From Palsa-504 sp963742795 (GTDB lineage Bacteria > Actinomycetota > Actinomycetes > Streptosporangiales > Streptosporangiaceae), in contig CAVUNL010000017.1 of the NCBI GenBank assembly GCA_963742795.1, forward strand, positions 67,523-131,522: DNA of 64,000 nt, given 5' to 3'. Positions 15,876 through 23,723 of this stretch are shown here, piece by piece. Each line of letters opens with the position of its first letter. The stretch's first letter is position 1. Under the pieces are notes generated by a model, which was given only the letters and a program-made list of their open reading frames with translations, did not search any database and was not told the origin of the DNA. A program made the translations under genes and the position numbers.

Positions 15876-16991
15876 ATGCTCCCACCCAGGCTGGTCCGCC
15901 GGCTGGTGCTGGCGCCGATGGTGATCGTCTTCGCGCTCGGCCTGATCGTGCTGTCCCCGTTGCTGTTCGTGCTGGCGTTGCTGTTCGGGCTGGCCGGGCT
16001 GCTCCGCGCGGGGCGGATGCGCAACCTGCGGCTGGTGTCGTTCCTGATGGTCGGGCTGACCGCGGAGATCGTGACGCTGGTGCTGCTGTTCGGGCTGTGG
16101 ATCGTGAGCGGGTTCGGCGGCCGGCTGCAGACCGAGCCGTACCAGAGCCGGCACTACCGGGTCGTCCGCTGGTTCCTGGACGCGCTGTACCGGGGGGCCG
16201 AACGGACCTACGGCCTGCGGATCGAGATCGACGAGCCATCGCTTACCGGCGACGAGCTGGCCGCCCGGCTGACCCGGCCGGTTATCGTGCTGTCCCGGCA
16301 CGCCGGGCCGGGCGACTCGTTCCTGCTCATACACCAGCTGCTCAGCGTGTACGGACGCCGGCCGCGGGTGGTGATGAAGGCGGCGCTGCAGTTCGACCCC
16401 AGCCTGGACGTGCTGGGCAACCGGCTGCCCAACGTATTCGTCCAGCCCCGGCAGGCCGGGGAGCGCATCTTTACCGAGCAGATCGAGCGGCTGGCCCGCG
16501 GCCTGGGCCCGGACGGCGCGCTGGTCATCTTCCCCGAGGGCGCCAACTGGACGCCCAGCCGGTGGCGCCGCGGCATCCGGCGGCTGGAGCACGCGGGCCG
16601 GGGCGACCTGGCCCTGCGGGCCCGTCAGATGCCGAACCTGCTGCCACCGCGGCCGGGCGGGACGCTGGCCGCCATCCACGCCTGCCCGGACGCCGACGTG
16701 ATCTTCGTGGCGCACGCCGGGCTGGACACGATCACTTCCGTCGGCGACGTGTGGCGACGGTTCCCGGTCGACCAGATCATCCGGGCCCGGTGGTGGCGGG
16801 TGCCGTTCGACCGGGTGCCGCGGGAGGCCGATCACGAGGAGCAGGTGCAGTGGCTGTTCGGGTGGTGGGAGCGGATCGACGAGTGGATCACCGAGAACCG
16901 GCCCGGCGGTTTGCCGGCCCCGGCGGTGGCGACGGCGCCATCGCTGCCGCTGCCGCTGTCGCCTGAAGCCGACCCGGCCGAGTCTGACTGA
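15876..16991 (+). CDS. 1-acyl-sn-glycerol-3-phosphate acyltransferase-like membrane protein
   Basis: A 371-residue protein with two or three N-terminal membrane helices and a PlsC-type acyltransferase domain. VIVLSRHAGPGDSFLL contains the catalytic HxxxxD motif and LVIFPEGANWTP the glycerol-phosphate-binding EG block; RRPRVVMKAALQFDPSLDVL lies between. ATG 15876 is supported by GGGAGG at 15863-15868. It is the last gene of the probable MurA-like/patatin/acyltransferase operon. It may reacylate lysophospholipid produced by the patatin, which is inference. Confidence 0.82.
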   Translation: MLPPRLVRRLVLAPMVIVFALGLIVLSPLLFVLALLFGLAGLLRAGRMRNLRLVSFLMVGLTAEIVTLVLLFGLWIVSGFGGRLQTEPYQSRHYRVVRWFLDALYRGAERTYGLRIEIDEPSLTGDELAARLTRPVIVLSRHAGPGDSFLLIHQLLSVYGRRPRVVMKAALQFDPSLDVLGNRLPNVFVQPRQAGERIFTEQIERLARGLGPDGALVIFPEGANWTPSRWRRGIRRLEHAGRGDLALRARQMPNLLPPRPGGTLAAIHACPDADVIFVAHAGLDTITSVGDVWRRFPVDQIIRARWWRVPFDRVPREADHEEQVQWLFGWWERIDEWITENRPGGLPAPAVATAPSLPLPLSPEADPAESD

Positions 16992-17137
16992 GAGTAATCA
17001 TCACGAGTGCTGGCTGTCCCCTAGTCCGGTCCTGTTTCAGGGCACCCGGCAACGCGTCCGCGGCCGTGGGAGCAGGCGGCACTTGACGAGCACGCGAGGC
17101 CGTGAGTGACTTGCCATGGTCCCAGGTAGGAGCGCCC

Positions 17138-18934
17138 ATGATCGAAGCCGAGCGCGTTGCGCTGCGCCGCCGGTACGCGCGGGAACGGGACAAGCGGCTC
17201 CGGCCGGACGGCAACGATCAGTACCTGGAGCTCAAGGGTCAGCTCAGCCGCCTGCTGGATGACCCGTACACGCCGCGGACCGAGCGCGATCCCAGGCGCG
17301 ACCACGTGACGGTCGCCTTCGTCGGGGGCGGCTTCGCCGGGCTGGTGACCGGCGCCAGGCTCAGGGAGGCCGGCCTCCGGGACGTGCGGATCGTGGAGAA
17401 GGGCGGCGGCTTCGGCGGCACCTGGTACTGGAACCGCTACCCCGGCGCGCAGTGCGACACTTCCGCGATGATCTACATGCCGTTGCTGGAGGAGACCGGA
17501 CACGTGCCTTCGGAGCGGTACGCACATGCCCCGGAGATCCGCGCGCACTGCGACCGGATCGCCAGGCAGTACGGCTTGTACGACGACGCCCTCTTCCACA
17601 CCGAGGTCACCGACTTGGAGTGGGATGCCTCCGGCGGCCGCTGGATCGTGCGGACGAACCGGGCGGACGAGTTCACGGCCCGGTTCGTGGGCATCGGGAC
17701 GGGACCGCTGCACGTGGCGAAGCTCCCGGGGATCCCTGGCATCGCGACCTTCGAGGGCCACGCTTTCCACACCAGCCGCTGGGACTACGCCTACACCGGC
17801 GGCGATCCTGACGGTACGCCGATGGATCGCCTGGCCGGCAAGCGGATAGCCATCATCGGGACGGGCGCGACCTCGGTGCAGTGCGTCCCGCATCTGGCCA
17901 GCGCCTGCCGGGAGCTGTTCGTCTTCCAGCGGACGCCGTCATCGGTGGACGTCCGTGACAACCGGCCGATTGACCCTGAGTGGTTCACCAGGATGGCCAC
18001 GCCCGGCTGGCAGGAGCGCTGGCTGGAGAATTTCGTCGCCAACATGGCGGTCGGCGAGTTCCCCGAAGAGGACCTGGTCAACGACGGATGGACCGATCTG
18101 GCCCAGCGGATCCGCGGCCGTCTCACGGCGCCGCGCTCGGGTCCGGCCGGCCTCCAGGAACTGCTGGCCGACTTCGAGACCGCCGACTTCGAGAAGATGA
18201 GCGAGATCCGCGCCCGGGTGGACGCGATCGTGACCGATCAGCAGACCGCGCAGCGGCTGAAGGCGTGGTACCGCCAGCTGTGCAAGCGGCCGTGCTTCCA
18301 CGACGAGTACCTCAGCGCCTACAACCTGCCCTCGGTGCATCTGGTGGACACCGACGGCCAGGGCGTTGAACGGATCACTCCCGCCGGGGTCGTCGCGGCC
18401 GGGGTTGAGTACCCCGTCGACTGCATCATCTACGCCTCGGGCTTCGAGGTCGGTACCGAGGCCACGAGGCGGTACGGGTTCGACATGACCGGCCGTGACG
18501 GCACGAAGCTGTCGGATCACTGGTCGGGCGGGATGCGCAGCATGCACGGCGTCCATGTGCACGGGTTCCCCAACGCCTTCCACGTCCAGCTGTGGCACGG
18601 CGGCAACGTCATCGCCAACGTGCCGCACAACCTGACCGACTCGGCTAAGACGATCGCGGCTGTCGTCTCCCACATGGCCGGCCACGGCTTCGACGTGGTC
18701 GAGGTCACCAGGGAGGCGGAGGACGCCTGGATGGAGCTGCTGAGACCCAACCCGGTCATGACCTCATTCCTGGCCGACTGCACCCCCGGCTACTACAACA
18801 ACGAGGGGCACTTCGATGGGCAGCAGTTCCCGCTAGGCGGCGGCTACTACCAGGGCGCCCCGGCGTACTTCCGCTACATCGACCAATGGCGCAAGTCCGG
18901 CGACTTCGCGGGCCTGGAGTTCGGGCACACCTGA
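17138..18934 (+). CDS. Flavin-containing (Baeyer-Villiger-type) monooxygenase
   Basis: A 598-residue FAD- and NADPH-dependent monooxygenase. The FAD Rossmann fold is VAFVGGGFAGLVTGARLREA; GGTWYWNRYPGAQCDTSAM is typical of Baeyer-Villiger enzymes. FEGHAFHTSRWDY matches the FxGxxxHxxxW fingerprint, and IAIIGTGATSVQCVPHLA is the NADPH Rossmann fold. YASGFEVGTEATRRYGFD closes the FAD site. Family members insert oxygen next to ketones; the substrate is not predictable. ATG 17138 has TAGGAGC in front and is preferred over GTG 17102. Monocistronic; followed by a perfect palindrome and a convergent remnant. Confidence 0.9.
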   Translation: MIEAERVALRRRYARERDKRLRPDGNDQYLELKGQLSRLLDDPYTPRTERDPRRDHVTVAFVGGGFAGLVTGARLREAGLRDVRIVEKGGGFGGTWYWNRYPGAQCDTSAMIYMPLLEETGHVPSERYAHAPEIRAHCDRIARQYGLYDDALFHTEVTDLEWDASGGRWIVRTNRADEFTARFVGIGTGPLHVAKLPGIPGIATFEGHAFHTSRWDYAYTGGDPDGTPMDRLAGKRIAIIGTGATSVQCVPHLASACRELFVFQRTPSSVDVRDNRPIDPEWFTRMATPGWQERWLENFVANMAVGEFPEEDLVNDGWTDLAQRIRGRLTAPRSGPAGLQELLADFETADFEKMSEIRARVDAIVTDQQTAQRLKAWYRQLCKRPCFHDEYLSAYNLPSVHLVDTDGQGVERITPAGVVAAGVEYPVDCIIYASGFEVGTEATRRYGFDMTGRDGTKLSDHWSGGMRSMHGVHVHGFPNAFHVQLWHGGNVIANVPHNLTDSAKTIAAVVSHMAGHGFDVVEVTREAEDAWMELLRPNPVMTSFLADCTPGYYNNEGHFDGQQFPLGGGYYQGAPAYFRYIDQWRKSGDFAGLEFGHT

Positions 18935-18955
18935 GTGAAACCTGCCGGTGATACG

Positions 18956-18985
18956 CGGCAGGCAGGCCGCGCGGCCTGCCTGCCG
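18956..18985. terminator. Perfect 30-bp palindrome between convergent genes
   Basis: CGGCAGGCAGGCCGC is immediately followed by its exact reverse complement. It lies just after the monooxygenase stop and before the end of the convergent epimerase fragment, so it can act as a bidirectional terminator. No U tract is present. Confidence 0.65.
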
Positions 18986-19003
18986 GGCGGGTCCGGGGAG
19001 CGC

Positions 19004-19520
19004 TCAGGGCGCGCCGAGGGATGGGAACGGCTGGCCGCCGATGTCGGCCTGGCCGTGGGCGACGAGCCAGGCCAGCGCCTCGCGCAAGGCGTCGAGCGAG
19101 CTGTACCGCGGCGAGTACTGCAGCACCTCGCGGGCGCGGGCCATGCTGGCGGTGATGCTGCGGAAGGTGTGCTCGCGGGTGACCTCAGCGGGCCCGGATC
19201 CGGCGCGGCGCGTGAACTCGGCCCAGTCGACGAAGTCCAGGACCGCCTCACGGCCGAACCAGCGCGCCACGCCGGCCGCCAGGCCCCGCTGCGTCATCGC
19301 CTGTTCGGCCACCACGTGGAAGCTGGACCCGATCGCCACGGGACGGGACAGCACACGCTCGAAGGCCTGCGCCACGTCGTCGGCGTGCACGTGATGCAGG
19401 ACGCCAGGCCCGTGATCGGGCAGGGCGAGCGGCTGGCCCGTAGCCAGGTCAGTCCAGGTGGCCGGGTCGAGGTTCCCGGCCGGGGTGATGACTGGCCAGC
19501 CCGGTCCGCTGAACCCAGAT
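19004..19520 (-). pseudogene. C-terminal remnant of an NAD-dependent epimerase/dehydratase
   Basis: The conserved stretch starts GFSGPGWPVITPAGNLDPAT and continues with VLHHVHADDVAQAFERVL, GSSFHVVAEQA and ALREALAWLVAHGQADI, the second half of an extended short-chain epimerase. The N-terminal NAD-binding GxxGxxG and catalytic YxxxK are missing; the place where they should be is occupied by the start of the oppositely oriented gene at 19548. The reading frame could be extended to 19591, but that part has no homology-like content. Confidence 0.75.
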
Positions 19521-19547
19521 CGGCTGTCGGCGACGGGGTAGCCTGCG

Positions 19548-20489
19548 GTGGTGAGCGTGATCGACTGGCTGCTCGACGGCGATCCCGCCATTCGCTGGCA
19601 GGTGCTGCGGGATCTGGTGAACGCGCCGGCCGGCGACGTGGCGGCCGAGCGAGCCCGGGTGGAGCACGACGGCTGGGGCGCGCGCCTGCTCGCGCTGGAG
19701 GATCCCGGCGGGCTCTGGGACGGCGGTGCTTGCTTCCCGGGGTCCTATACCGGCGGTGAACCGGCGCAGCCCTGGACGGCCACGATGCACACGCTGCAGA
19801 CTCTTCAGCTCCTCGGGCTCGACCCGGGGTCGGAGTCCGCCCGCCGGGCGATCGGGCTCGTCGCGGAGAACGGCCGCTGGGAGCACGCCGGGCAGCGGTA
19901 CTTCGACGGGGAGGTCGAGCCCTGCATCAACGGCAGGACGATCGAGACCGGGGCGTACTTCGGGGTGGACGTCGCAGCGGTCGCCGAGCGGATCCTCGGC
20001 GAGCGACTCGCCGACGGCGGCTGGAACTGCGAGGCCGAGAACGGATCGGTGCGGTCCTCCCTCGACACGACGATCAACGTGCTCGACGGCCTGCTCGGGT
20101 TCGACCGCGCGACCGGCGGATCCGAGCAGGTACGCACGGCCCGCCGCAGCGGTGAAGAATACCTGCTCGAACGCGGCCTGTTCCGCCGCAAGAGCACGGG
20201 GGCCGTCGTCCGGCCGGCGTATCTGGAGTTCGCGTTTCCGTACTACTGGCACTACGACGTGCTGCGGGCGCTGGACTACTTCCGGCAGTCGGGTGCCGAC
20301 CCCGATCCCCGGATGGCTGAGGCGGTAGCGGTCGTGCAGTCCAAGCGGCAGCCTGATGGCCGGTGGATGCTCGACCGCATCCATCCGGGTCGCGTCTACT
20401 TCGATCTTGAGGGCGGCGTGGGGACGCCGAGCCGCTGGAACACCCTCCGCGCGCTGAGGGTGCTCAAGTGGTGGGACGGGATCGCCTGA
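19548..20489 (+). CDS. Squalene-cyclase/prenyltransferase-repeat-like protein
   Basis: A 313-residue soluble protein starting near GTG 19548 or 19551 (VSVIDWLLDGDPAIRWQVL). Repeats such as LLALEDPGGLWDGG, LVAENGRWEHAG, RLADGGWNCEAENGSVRSSL and VVQSKRQPDGRWMLDR resemble the QW-type alpha-alpha repeats of squalene cyclases and prenyltransferase-like proteins. The catalytic DxDD motif of real cyclases is not apparent. Related actinobacterial proteins are generally annotated as hypothetical. It has overrun the 5' end of the truncated epimerase on the other strand. Function unknown. Confidence 0.7.
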   Translation: MVSVIDWLLDGDPAIRWQVLRDLVNAPAGDVAAERARVEHDGWGARLLALEDPGGLWDGGACFPGSYTGGEPAQPWTATMHTLQTLQLLGLDPGSESARRAIGLVAENGRWEHAGQRYFDGEVEPCINGRTIETGAYFGVDVAAVAERILGERLADGGWNCEAENGSVRSSLDTTINVLDGLLGFDRATGGSEQVRTARRSGEEYLLERGLFRRKSTGAVVRPAYLEFAFPYYWHYDVLRALDYFRQSGADPDPRMAEAVAVVQSKRQPDGRWMLDRIHPGRVYFDLEGGVGTPSRWNTLRALRVLKWWDGIA

Positions 20490-20531
20490 CGGCCGGACGA
20501 TGGAGGGCGTGCCACGACCTGCGAGCTTGAC

Positions 20532-20551
20532 AGGAAACCAAATGGTTTCCT
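20532..20551. promoter_or_regulatory. Palindromic operator at the ArsR-fusion start
   Basis: AGGAAACCA and TGGTTTCCT are perfect 9-bp inverted repeats separated by AA. The palindrome ends three bases before GTG 20555, so a repressor bound here would block the promoter of an apparently leaderless gene. Autorepression by the ArsR-type protein is inferred. Confidence 0.7.
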
Positions 20552-20554
20552 ATT

Positions 20555-21319
20555 GTGGGTGACGTGGAACTTGTGTTCAGGGCACTGGCTGACCCGACCC
20601 GGAGGGCGCTCCTTGATGAGCTGTTCGCCCGCGATGGTCAGACGCTCGTGTCCCTCACGGCGCGGCACGACATGACGCGCATCGCCGTGGCGAAGCACCT
20701 GAAGATCCTGGAAGACGCCGGGCTCATCGTGAGCAGGCGGCGGGGTCGCGAGAAACTGCACTACCTCAACCCGGTCCCGATCCGCTTGGTTCACGACCGG
20801 TGGGTCAGCAAGTACACCGAGCCGTGGGCGACCGGGCTCGCCGGCCTGAAGCACGAGCTGGAGGATCAGATGGAGAAGGTCTTCGAGATCTACATCCGCA
20901 CCACGCCCGAGCGCCTGTGGGAGGCGATCACCGACCCGGTGATCAGGACGAAGTACCAGTTCGGCGCGTCGATCGAGTCGGACTGGACGGCCGGTTCGCC
21001 CTACCGGCTCGGTCATCCGGCCGCGGAGCGGCCGCTGATGGAGGGCGAGAACCTGGTCGTCGAACGGCCGGTCCGGCTCGTACAGACGATGCGCGCGCTG
21101 TGGGGTCCCGACGCCGAGCGGGCCGGCACGTCCCGGGTGACGTGGGAGATCGAGCCGGTCGGCGACTCGTGCCGCCTGACCGTGGTCCACGACCAACTGC
21201 CGCCGGACGCACCGGCGCAGGTCTACGGCGGGTGGCCGATGATCCTGTCCGGCCTGAAGACGTGGCTCGAAACCGGGGAGACGCTGACCACGCCCGGCTC
21301 CCTCATGTATCAGCAGTAG
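20555..21319 (+). CDS. ArsR-family regulator fused to an AHSA1/SRPBCC ligand-binding domain
   Basis: Residues 1-95 are a winged helix of the ArsR type (LVFRALADPTRRALLDELF, MTRIAVAKHLKILEDAGLIV, SRRRGREKLHYLNPVPIRLV). From about residue 105 the protein is an AHSA1-type SRPBCC domain (VFEIYIRTTPERLWEAITDP, GSPYRLGHPA, YGGWPMILSGLKTWLETGE). Most genomes keep these as adjacent ArsR and AHSA1 genes; here they form one 254-residue chain. The SRPBCC pocket may sense a hydrophobic ligand. The start is GTG 20555 or 20564, directly after a perfect palindrome. A VOC-domain gene follows 43 bp later and may be co-transcribed. Confidence 0.85.
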   Translation: MGDVELVFRALADPTRRALLDELFARDGQTLVSLTARHDMTRIAVAKHLKILEDAGLIVSRRRGREKLHYLNPVPIRLVHDRWVSKYTEPWATGLAGLKHELEDQMEKVFEIYIRTTPERLWEAITDPVIRTKYQFGASIESDWTAGSPYRLGHPAAERPLMEGENLVVERPVRLVQTMRALWGPDAERAGTSRVTWEIEPVGDSCRLTVVHDQLPPDAPAQVYGGWPMILSGLKTWLETGETLTTPGSLMYQQ

Positions 21320-21362
21320 CGGTAGCCGATTCTCATTCATCCCGTAACACGAGGAGATCATC

Positions 21363-21734
21363 ATGTCCCCGACCACCATCACCGACATCGGCGCCGTGGG
21401 AATCCCGGTCAGCGACCAGGACAAGGCGGTGGACTTCTTCGTCGGCACGCTCGGATTCGAGAAGCGACTCGACGTGCGGATGGGCGAGAGCTTCCGCTGG
21501 GTCACGGTCGCGGCCCCGAGCGCGTCCACGTCGGTCGCGCTGATCACCGGGCCTCACACCGGGGCCGACACCGGCATCCGGTTCCTGGTTCCCGATGCCG
21601 AAACCGAGCACACCGTCATGCGGCAACGAGGCATCGAGGTCGGGGACCTGCTTCGGTGGCCGGGTGTTCCGCCCATGTTCGAGTTCAAGGATCCGGACGG
21701 GAACAGGTTCGAGATCGTCGAGGGCAGCGCCTGA
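21363..21734 (+). CDS. VOC superfamily (glyoxalase/bleomycin-resistance-like) protein
   Basis: A 123-residue single-domain protein: ITDIGAVGIPVSDQDKAVDF opens the first beta-alpha-beta-beta-beta unit, and FEFKDPDGNRFEIVEG ends the second with the conserved metal-ligand Glu position. ATG 21363 is preceded by CGAGGAGATCATC. It probably acts as a dimer; substrate unknown. It sits behind the ArsR-AHSA1 gene, a pairing common for detoxification-type cassettes. Confidence 0.85.
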   Translation: MSPTTITDIGAVGIPVSDQDKAVDFFVGTLGFEKRLDVRMGESFRWVTVAAPSASTSVALITGPHTGADTGIRFLVPDAETEHTVMRQRGIEVGDLLRWPGVPPMFEFKDPDGNRFEIVEGSA

Positions 21735-21944
21735 GCGGTCAAGAGCGCGGATAGGGCAATGTCCTGACTGTTGCGTTGCTGGCGGTCAGGCGGAAAGGTC
21801 GCGCTCGACCCGGCCCTTGTAGTCGCCGCAGCCGCCCAGCCGGGCGGGCGTGGGCCCTGACCGGCTGAGCGGCTGGTTCGTGCAAGAGCGGGGCTCGAGG
21901 TCCGGATCGGGAATCCGGCCCGGCGCTGGGCGCTAGTTCCCCCG
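21735..21944. other. Intergenic stretch, nothing recognised
   Basis: GC-rich sequence between the VOC gene and the small 44-residue gene; no ORF with family character. The matching stretch on the other side (22080-22303) is likewise empty apart from the small gene's ribosome binding site and leader. Confidence 0.5.
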
Positions 21945-22079
21945 TCAGAAATGCGCCTTGGTGTTCCGCAAGCTGGTCACCCGGGTCTGGGCGTAGTTGC
22001 ACTCGACGACGATAGCGGCGACGCGCCGGCCGATGCGGGCCAGCGGACCCCGTATGCCCTGCGTCACGTGGTGGTTCAT
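21945..22079 (-). CDS. Small conserved-looking 44-residue protein
   Basis: The frame starts at ATG 22079 after an excellent ribosome binding site (GAGGAGG, four bases before the ATG) and encodes MNHHVTQGIRGPLARIGRRV, AAIVVECNYAQTRVTSLRNT and KAHF. The CNYAQ(R/T)R motif resembles small actinobacterial proteins I have seen of unknown function; that recollection should be tested by search. It is basic, with no membrane segment and no signal peptide. Nothing around it indicates a function. Confidence 0.6.
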   Translation of the reverse strand: MNHHVTQGIRGPLARIGRRVAAIVVECNYAQTRVTSLRNTKAHF

Positions 22080-22303
22080 CGTTCCTCCTCGGTTTCCGGC
22101 CATCTCTTCGCCGGTCATCATTGAGTCTCGTCGTAAGGGCCTGGACGGCGCATCAGAGGAAAGTCCTATTTTGCCTGCTGAGATACGTCCTAGCCGGGCC
22201 TGAAGCCGACTTACCCGGACTTAGGGCGCTCAGTCACGCGCCCAGAACCACTCTCGGGTCAGGGCGTATTAGACTTCGGCGGTAGCCCAAGTCAGCTCGG
22301 CCC

Positions 22304-23188
22304 TCAGCGACCGGCCAGGAGACGGGTCCGCCATCGCTGGAAGCGGCGGGCAAGCTGATAGCGATCGGTGACGCGCAGGCGCGCGATGTGATCGTCGATG
22401 TACTGGATATACAACGGGATGAGCTCCCGGCTCAGGAGCGCGGTCGCCTCATCGGCGGCCGGCGGTTCGAGGCGCCAGGCTAGGGCCGCGGTGACCAGCG
22501 CGGCAGCAGCCGGGTTCGCGCTGGCCAGGTAGTGCTCGGCGGCGAGGGTGTTGGTGCCCACCTGGCCGGTCTCGGCAGTGAAGAGGAAACGGACGGGGAA
22601 GAGCACGACCTTGGTCAGCCGCCGGGGCCCGCGGGAGACCAGCCGCGAAGGGGTACGGATCTCGTTCAGCACGGTATCGTCTGGGCGCCGCAGCCGGGCC
22701 CAGCCCCGGAGGCGGTCTGGTAGCTTGGCGGCTCCGCCCAGGTAGCCGAGCGCGAACTCGGCGCCTGCCACCAGCAGTTCGGCCTGGTCAGGGCGGGCCA
22801 CAACGGAGCGCAGGTCCTGGCCGGTGAGCAGCCGGCCATACTCAAGCAGGTCGAGCCGGTCCAGCGGAGGGAACCGGCCGCCCCGGCGCTGGCCTCCCAG
22901 GGTTGCGGGCGTTCCCCAGAACACCGATAGTCGCTGGTCGAGCGCCGATCCACCGGCCTTCACGGAGCGGGCCACCGCGCGGATGGTCATGCGTTCTTTC
23001 ACGGTGAGCGGGTCGTGCAGGATGAGCCCGAGGTCGACATCGCTCACCAGCGCGCTGAAGCCTCCGTGGGCCAGGCTGCCGAGCGCGTACCCGGCGATCA
23101 GGCGTGAGCCTAGGGCGACCCGGCAAGCCGACACGGCCCGAGCCAGCACGGCCTCGCCCAGACCGGTATCTGCCGATGTGCTGGCCAA
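22304..23188 (-). CDS. Nucleotidyltransferase-fold protein
   Basis: A 294-residue protein whose N-terminal part holds the pol-beta-type nucleotidyltransferase motif: GYALGSLAHGGFSALVSDVD followed by LGLIL, i.e. GSxxxG...DxD with two metal-binding Asp residues. The rest is helical (YGRLLTGQDLRSVVARPDQA, WARLRRPDDTVLNEIRTPSR) with a C-terminal four-helix-like bundle, as in aminoglycoside adenylyltransferase and MNT-type proteins. Target and partner are unknown; no HEPN gene is adjacent. Its upstream region contains a histidine-kinase remnant. Confidence 0.72.
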   Translation of the reverse strand: MASTSADTGLGEAVLARAVSACRVALGSRLIAGYALGSLAHGGFSALVSDVDLGLILHDPLTVKERMTIRAVARSVKAGGSALDQRLSVFWGTPATLGGQRRGGRFPPLDRLDLLEYGRLLTGQDLRSVVARPDQAELLVAGAEFALGYLGGAAKLPDRLRGWARLRRPDDTVLNEIRTPSRLVSRGPRRLTKVVLFPVRFLFTAETGQVGTNTLAAEHYLASANPAAAALVTAALAWRLEPPAADEATALLSRELIPLYIQYIDDHIARLRVTDRYQLARRFQRWRTRLLAGR

Positions 23189-23723
23189 CAGCCGTCCCCT
23201 CGCCCCTTGAGCTCACTCCACGATGCCACAGCCGCCGGACCTTCTTGGGTGACCGCGCCAGCTGGCAGCGGCTCTCGATCGGCGGCGGGCAAACTACAAG
23301 GACGGACACGGGCTCGGACTGTCCATCGTCCGAGCCATCGCGACCGCGCACGACGTCACCATCACTGCCCACCCCATGCCCGACGGCGGCCTCTGCGTGA
23401 GCGTCATCTTCCCGCAGCCCGCGAGCCCAACGGCATCTCCGGAACATCATTCCCAAAGCGATGGACGCAGCCTGGAGATCGAGCTGGCGATGCCCTGACT
23501 CGCCGCACCGGGATCGGTGCAACCGCATGGAGTTACGGCACCAGGGCCGCCCGGCGCTTCGCCCGGCTGCCGTCAATTCGGCACTTCCCTGCTGGCGCGG
23601 TGGTCCAGCGCCTTGGCCGTAACGATTCCGTACCGCTGACCTCTTACGATTTTGGCCAGGAGATACGCAGGTCATGGCCTGGGTAACGGCATCGGCCGGA
23701 ATGCTGCCGAAAGGGGGAGGCTG
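23189..23723. other. Intergenic region holding a kinase remnant
   Basis: Besides the histidine-kinase fragment at 23289-23498 no gene is visible. GGGGGAGG at the right end serves the DMT gene. Confidence 0.5.
23289..23498 (+). pseudogene. C-terminal fragment of a sensor histidine kinase
   Basis: The frame reads NYKDGHGLGLSIVRAIATAH, the G2 box of a HATPase_c domain, then DVTITAHPMPDGGLCVSVIF, the final strands, and a stop at 23496-23498. Everything upstream (sensor, HisKA, N box, G1 box) is missing and there is no start codon. It is a decayed remnant of a two-component kinase. Confidence 0.75.

Noticed and set aside
19548..20489. True squalene/hopene cyclase
   Set aside because: Too short, and the DxDD catalytic motif is not seen; only repeat-like QW features are shared.
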